Source: VRUE01 sp963844395
GTDB taxonomy: Bacteria > Actinomycetota > Thermoleophilia > Solirubrobacterales > 70-9
Assembly: GCA_963844395.1 (NCBI GenBank)
Contig: CAWJNX010000002.1
Coordinates: forward strand, 434,001 to 498,000
Direction: 5' to 3'
DNA length: 64,000 bases
Shown: positions 59,773 through 64,000 of the stretch, one piece after another
Position numbering within the stretch: position 1 is the first letter of the stretch
Layout of the letters: the number at the start of each line of letters is the position of its first letter
The notes under the pieces: generated by a model
Told to the model about the DNA's origin: nothing
Database searches by the model: none
What the model saw: the letters and a program-made list of their open reading frames with translations, nothing else
Translations under genes and position numbers: made by a program

Positions 59773-61431
59773 ATGCGGCGCCTGACGCTCACCCTTGCCG
59801 CGGCGCTGGCGCTGACCGCTCTGGGCGCGAACGCCGCTCAGGCGATATGGCAGCCCGGCGGCAGCGGCAGCGGGTACTCCAGGGCCAGCGCGCTGCCGGC
59901 GGGCAGCACGCCGACCGCCTCATCCGGGGTCCGCCAGGTGACGGTGAGCTGGACGGCGAGTGGCGGGGCCGTTCCCGTCTCCGGCTATGCGGTCAAACGC
60001 TACGCGACCAACGGAACGCTGCAGTCCATCGGCAGCGGCTGCTCCGGCACGATCTCTGGCCTCAGCTGCATCGAGCAAGCCGTCCCGGCGGGTGAATGGC
60101 GCTATACCGTCACCCCCTTGAACAACAATTGGCAGGGCACGGAGAGCGCCAAAAGCACGGCTGTCACCGTCGCCGCCCCGGCGCTCAGCCTGACCCCTTC
60201 AACGGTGACCAGCCTGCCGGCGACGCTGGGCGGGCAGATCGGCAACTTCCTCGGCGGGCAGACGGTCGCCTTCCGGCTCGACAACCCGACGACGGGGACC
60301 GTGCTCAGCGGTTCGATCACGCCGAGCCCGGTGCCCACGAGCGGGACCGCAAGCGTCTCGGTGACGGTCCCGCCCGGAACCTCGAGCGGTGTCCATACGG
60401 TCTACGCCGTCGGCTCGGCGGGCGACGCTGCCAGCGCTCAGCTGACCCTCTCGTTGCCGGTGACGAGCACGATCGCAACCTCAGCCTGGGACGTCCGTGA
60501 CGCCTCCGCAGGCGCCGCCGAGGTCAACCAGTCGGATACGAGCGCCTTTGCCGGCGACGGCCGTGCCGCGGTGAGCGGCAACTTCGCGACGGCCTTCAGC
60601 ACGTCCCGCTACGTCCAGTACGCCTTCGCCAATCCGCTTTCCTCTGGCGAATCGACTTCGGCGGTCAATTTCAACTTCAGCTACGCGGGCACCGCGGCCT
60701 CCGACGCGACCTGCTTCTACTTCGAGGTCCGAAAAGCGTCGACTGGCGCCGTGCTTGGAACGCACGGCAGCGCCGCCAGCCCGGTCGGCTGCACCACCGG
60801 AACCGCCCTGAAAGCAACCGAAACGGCGATCCCGGAGGTGACCAGCAGCGAAGTCGCCAGCGATCTCCAGGTCAGGATTTACGTGCGCAGCTCGGCAAGC
60901 CACCCGGTCAACGTCGACCTTGCGACCGTCTCCGGCAGCCGGGCGGGGCAGCTCTTCACGCTGTACGAGTCGAGCTTCATCGACGCCTCCACCGGCACCG
61001 CGGCGGCCGCCGTGCCGTGGAGCATCTACGCATCCGACAGCGCCTTCTACGCGAACGCGACGAACTGGGCGACGACCTTCTCCACCAGCCGCTACCTGAA
61101 GCTCTCGTTCCCCGCTTACGTGCCGAGCGCCGCGACGCTCAACTCCGTCAGCTTCAAACATTCCTACCGCTCGGCGAACAACGGAGCGAACGTTTGTTAC
61201 TACTTCGAGGTCTACTCGGGGACGACGCTGCTCGGCACCCACGGCACCACCGCGAGCCCGGTCTCGTGCACGTCCTCGAGCACCGTCTGGCAAACCGACA
61301 GCGTCCCACTGCCGGAGGTGACGACGATTGCCACGGCCAACAGCCTCGCCGTCAAGCTGTACGTCAATCGCAACAGCTCCGGCAAAAGCCGCCACGATCT
61401 CGCGCAGCTGCAGCTCACGTACACGAAATGA
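59773..61431 (+). CDS. Large exported protein of the GSGSGY cluster
   Basis: 552 aa. Signal peptide 'MRRLTLTLAAALALTALGAN' ends near AAQA and is followed by 'IWQPGGSGSGYSRASAL', like the first protein of this cluster. A fibronectin-III-like domain ('VTVSWTASGGAVPVSGYAVK') follows, then an Ig-like domain (about 135-235) and two related beta domains of about 150 aa, each with 'ARY..F' and 'CYYFEVYSGTTLLGTHG'-type strands. It is probably a surface or adhesive protein. Confidence 0.78.
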   Translation: MRRLTLTLAAALALTALGANAAQAIWQPGGSGSGYSRASALPAGSTPTASSGVRQVTVSWTASGGAVPVSGYAVKRYATNGTLQSIGSGCSGTISGLSCIEQAVPAGEWRYTVTPLNNNWQGTESAKSTAVTVAAPALSLTPSTVTSLPATLGGQIGNFLGGQTVAFRLDNPTTGTVLSGSITPSPVPTSGTASVSVTVPPGTSSGVHTVYAVGSAGDAASAQLTLSLPVTSTIATSAWDVRDASAGAAEVNQSDTSAFAGDGRAAVSGNFATAFSTSRYVQYAFANPLSSGESTSAVNFNFSYAGTAASDATCFYFEVRKASTGAVLGTHGSAASPVGCTTGTALKATETAIPEVTSSEVASDLQVRIYVRSSASHPVNVDLATVSGSRAGQLFTLYESSFIDASTGTAAAAVPWSIYASDSAFYANATNWATTFSTSRYLKLSFPAYVPSAATLNSVSFKHSYRSANNGANVCYYFEVYSGTTLLGTHGTTASPVSCTSSSTVWQTDSVPLPEVTTIATANSLAVKLYVNRNSSGKSRHDLAQLQLTYTK

Positions 61432-61441
61432 GCCTGGTGAT

Positions 61442-61978
61442 TCAACTCCGGCGTGGATCCACAGAGCGATCCTCCTCGCGGACGCCGAGCGGGTTGAGCG
61501 CCTCCGCGACCGGGGTCTGCGGGCGCTTCAAGACGCGGATGCCGTAGACGAAGACGTTGGCGCCGCCGATGTTGCCGCCGGCCACCAGGACGCCCTCCGA
61601 GATCAGCCCGGCGACGAGCGCGAGGGTGCGCACCTCGTCGTCGTTGTAGCCGGGGCGCTGGAGGAGCCAGGTGACCGCGAAGAGCAGGGTCGCCGCGACC
61701 ATGACGAACAGGTGGATCGTCGCCGCGGCTCGCGCCGGCTTTCCCTTCGGCAGGTCGAGCCAGTCAAGCAGGCCGGTGATCGCAGTCGGAGCGGCGAGGA
61801 TGAGGCCGAAGGAGATCGCGAGCAGCGATCCATGCGCCATCTGCTCCTCCTGGAACCCGAGCGCGCCGGCGACGAGCATCGCCACGCCGACGGTATAGGC
61901 GCCGATGCTGGCGTCGGTAAGCGGCGGGTGAAGCGGCTTGCCGGGGGATCCCTTGACCAGGTCGATGGCGTTTCTCAT
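61442..61978 (-). CDS. DUF2231 membrane protein
   Basis: 178 aa from the ATG at 61978, with GGAGGG upstream. Four membrane helices; 'KPLHPPLTDASIGAYTVGVA' is the DUF2231 opening and 'ISFGLILAAPTAITGLLDWL' its second conserved helix. Function unknown; predicted integral membrane protein. It converges with the exported cluster. Confidence 0.85.
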   Translation of the reverse strand: MRNAIDLVKGSPGKPLHPPLTDASIGAYTVGVAMLVAGALGFQEEQMAHGSLLAISFGLILAAPTAITGLLDWLDLPKGKPARAAATIHLFVMVAATLLFAVTWLLQRPGYNDDEVRTLALVAGLISEGVLVAGGNIGGANVFVYGIRVLKRPQTPVAEALNPLGVREEDRSVDPRRS

Positions 61979-62185
61979 GTCGCCCTCCAATCGTTCGAGC
62001 GTCCGGCAACACCCGTCTGTCCAGGCATACCCCGCAGATCCGCTTATAAGCCTCGAATGAGTGAATCGCCAGCGGATCGAGGTGACGCTGATCGGAACGG
62101 TCGCTCTCCGTTGACCGACGTCGCGGCGGTCACCCAGCCAGTACCGTTGATCCGATGACCAAGACCGAGCTGATCGGAGGCTTGG

Positions 62186-63004
62186 GTGTTAGTTCAGGCT
62201 AGTCCGGCCATCCGCAGCGATCGGCCAGGGGCGGCGATGCCGATCGCGCTGCTGCTCGGCCTCGCGCTCCTTGCCTGGCTGCTCAGTATCGACCGCATGG
62301 CCGGCATGGACGCCGGGCCCGGCACCGACCCCGGCACGCTCGGCTTCTACCTCACGACCTGGGCCATGATGATGGCAGCGATGATGTTCCCCTCGATCGC
62401 GCCGATGGTCCTCGCCCACGCCGCGGTGGAGCGAGGGCGTGCGGCGCGCGGGAAGGGACAGCCCGGCGCGACGGCGGCGTTCGTCGCCGGCTACCTGATC
62501 TGTTGGACGGCGTTCGGGCTCGGCGCCTACGCGCTGCTGGAGCTCGGGCGGTCCCTGCATCCCGGCATCCTCGGCTGGGACCGCGGCGGCCCCTACTTCG
62601 CCGGCGCGGTGATCGTGGCTGCCGCCGCTTACCAGCTGACTCCGCTCAAGGACGCCTGCTTGACCAAGTGCCGTGGCCCGCTCGACTTCGTCCTCGGCCA
62701 CTGGCGCGACGGGCTCGGCGGCTCGTTGCGGATGGGCGTCGAGCACGGCGCCTGGTGCATCGGCTGCTGCTGGGCGCTGATGGCGGCCCTCTTCGCGCTC
62801 GGGATCATGAGCGTCGCCTGGATGGCCTTCGTCGCAGCGCTGATCGCGATCGAGAAACTGGCACCGGGTAAGACCACCGCGAACCGTGCGATCGCGGTAA
62901 CGCTGGTGGTGCTCGGAATGGCGGTGGCGGTCATCCCCGAGCAGGTGCCGGGGCTGACTGTGCCGACTTCAGCAGGCAACGAGATGACGATGGAGGCAAG
63001 TTGA
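62186..63004 (+). CDS. DUF2182 metal-binding integral membrane protein
   Basis: 272 aa from a GTG. 'WAMMMAAMMFPSIAPMVLAH' and 'CLTKCRGPLDFVLGHWRDGL' followed by 'EHGAWCIGCCWALMAALFAL' are the DUF2182 signatures, with a Cys pair and His that may bind copper or another metal. About seven helices. Its TGA lies three bases before the next ATG. Confidence 0.87.
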   Translation: MLVQASPAIRSDRPGAAMPIALLLGLALLAWLLSIDRMAGMDAGPGTDPGTLGFYLTTWAMMMAAMMFPSIAPMVLAHAAVERGRAARGKGQPGATAAFVAGYLICWTAFGLGAYALLELGRSLHPGILGWDRGGPYFAGAVIVAAAAYQLTPLKDACLTKCRGPLDFVLGHWRDGLGGSLRMGVEHGAWCIGCCWALMAALFALGIMSVAWMAFVAALIAIEKLAPGKTTANRAIAVTLVVLGMAVAVIPEQVPGLTVPTSAGNEMTMEAS

Positions 63005-63006
63005 CG

Positions 63007-63737
63007 ATGAACCACAGGATCGGCACGCAGGAGGAATGGAAGGCGGAGCGCGACGAGCTGCTGAAGGAGGAGAAAAAGCTCACCCGCCGCGGCGACGAGC
63101 TGGCCAGGAAGAGGCGCGAGCTGCCCTGGGTCCCGGTCGAGACGGACTATCGGTTCGAGACCGAGGACGGCACGAGGACCCTCGCCGATCTCTTCGACGG
63201 TCGCTCCCAGCTGCTCGTCTACCACTTCATGTTCGGACCGCCCTACGAGGCGGGCTGCCCGGTCTGCTCCTCGATCGCGGACACGCTCGATCCTCAGGTC
63301 GTCCACCTGAAGGCCAGGGACGCCACCCTGCTGCTCGCCTCCCGCGCGCCGCTCGAGAAGCTCCTCGCCTACCGGGCGCGGATGGGGTGGAGCATCGACT
63401 GGGTCTCAAGCGGCGGCAGCGAGTTCAACCGCGATCTCGGCTTCCTGCACACCGAGGAGGAGCTGAAGCCGTTCTTGGAGGGCGGGATCCCGCCCTCCGT
63501 CGAGGAGGGTGCGCGCTCATGCGGGACCGATGTCGTGGGGTACGTCTCCGAGGGGCCGGGCCTGAGCGTGTACGCGCTGTCGGACGGGACCGTCTACCGG
63601 ACCTACGTGCGACCGCCCGCGGCCTCGAGCCCGCGATGGCCTTCTACGGCCTGCTGGACCGGACCCCGAAGGGTCGCGACGAGAGCGCCTCCGAACCGCT
63701 GTGGTTGCGGCGCCACGACGAGTACGAGACGAGCTGA
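63007..63737 (+). pseudogene. DUF899 thioredoxin-like protein, frameshifted near the C-terminus
   Basis: 'WVPVETDYRFETEDGTRTLA' and 'YHFMFGPPYEAGCPVCSSIA' with the C-P-V-C motif identify DUF899. The first frame is normal to 'TVYRTYV' (about 63610), then loses register; the expected ending 'ARGLEPAMAFYGLLDRTPKG' and 'WLRRHDEYE' lies in another frame and stops at 63737. One missing base near 63610-63615 explains this. Length restored would be about 243 aa. Predicted redox or disulfide role. Confidence 0.82.
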
Positions 63738-63759
63738 TGAGGCAGGGGCACCGCCCCGC

Positions 63760-64000
63760 TCAGCCCGGATATTCGTCCTTGCGCCAGGACCTCGGCTCCT
63801 CCGATCCCGGCTTCGGCGTGCGCTCGAGCAGGAAGCTGAAGTAAGGAGCGACGAAGGGGTCGGGCGCCCTCACCGTGTAGGTGTGGTAAACGGTCCCGTT
63901 CTCGCGCGCGAAGCTGATCCAGCTCGGCGCCTCACGGAGGCCGTCCTTCAGCTCAGCTCCGACTTGTCCCGACCACTCCTCTAGCCAGCCCGGCGGGCTG
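63760..64000 (-). CDS. Second DUF899-family protein, C-terminal part (5' end outside window)
   Basis: Read on the minus strand from the right edge, the frame runs 'SPPGWLEEWSGQVGAELKDG', 'SWISFARENGTVYHTYTVRA' and 'PYFSFLLERTPKPGSEEPRS', ending at 63760. This is the usual C-terminus of DUF899 proteins, so a paralogue of the neighbouring gene faces it tail to tail with only 22 bp between stops. The CxxC part lies beyond the window. Confidence 0.8.
   Translation of the reverse strand, partial: SPPGWLEEWSGQVGAELKDGLREAPSWISFARENGTVYHTYTVRAPDPFVAPYFSFLLERTPKPGSEEPRSWRKDEYPG

Overview
The window looks like chromosome from a high-GC Actinomycetota bacterium, most likely class Thermoleophilia (Solirubrobacterales type). 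This is inferred from G/C-ending codons, frequent GTG/TTG starts, large secreted proteins with W-N-G-S-x-W repeats, an actinobacterial mutasome (ImuB, DUF6504, DnaE2), split LigD functions and DUF3618/holin-like membrane genes. I see no rRNA, CRISPR array, transposase or phage structural gene.

Layout. 1-8089: an exported-protein cassette, in which two close paralogues of a propeller-type secreted protein flank a 950-aa exported protein. 8144-9352: PucR-type regulator. 9541-17624: two large secreted proteases (subtilase, HExxH metalloprotease), each ending in two copies of a 7-unit Cys/Trp repeat that probably forms seven-bladed propellers; in the first gene the two copies look identical over about 1.06 kb of DNA. 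17679-20249: small regulators, a TetR gene with a perfect palindrome in its promoter, and a tyrosinase coupled to a separately encoded domain resembling the C-terminal part of plant polyphenol oxidases. 20428-25677: SOS mutagenesis locus with a perfect LexA box, a truncated ImuB, an inverted DUF6883/DUF4926 pair, DUF6504 and DnaE2. 25681-31615: terminator, tRNA-like sequence, VOC/DHFR-like enzymes, a frameshifted ECF sigma gene, a drug exporter and an SGNH hydrolase. 32071-37839: prephenate-decarboxylase-like protein, queuosine salvage hydrolase, frameshifted SDR, ferritin-like protein, LigD polymerase and a ZIP transporter. 37888-40227: a small defence-type island with a Phd/PIN toxin-antitoxin pair facing a SLATT(DUF4231)-TIR-transmembrane operon. 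40313-47772: stress protein, LigD PE-ligase, diiron-type oxidase and glycosyltransferase, then a leftward group of CDGSH, Nei-like glycosylase and membrane-stress genes. 47891-58484: chromate transporter, STAS and histidine-kinase-like regulators, Ohr, MFS, HtrA, sigma factor/YciI and DCC/DUF2867. 58759-61431: three exported proteins with a shared motif. 61442-64000: DUF2231, DUF2182 and two convergent DUF899 genes.

The most unusual feature is a set of long, nearly perfect palindromes. Three lie inside dnaE2 and one inside the nei-like gene, each keeping the reading frame and adding residues at poorly conserved places; others sit in intergenic gaps. They recall the in-frame palindromic elements of Rickettsia. 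Other notable points are the SLATT-TIR pair, the LexA box abutting a headless ImuB, loss of apparent catalytic residues in the Nei-like and LigD-polymerase proteins, and several one-base frameshifts that may be real or sequencing errors.
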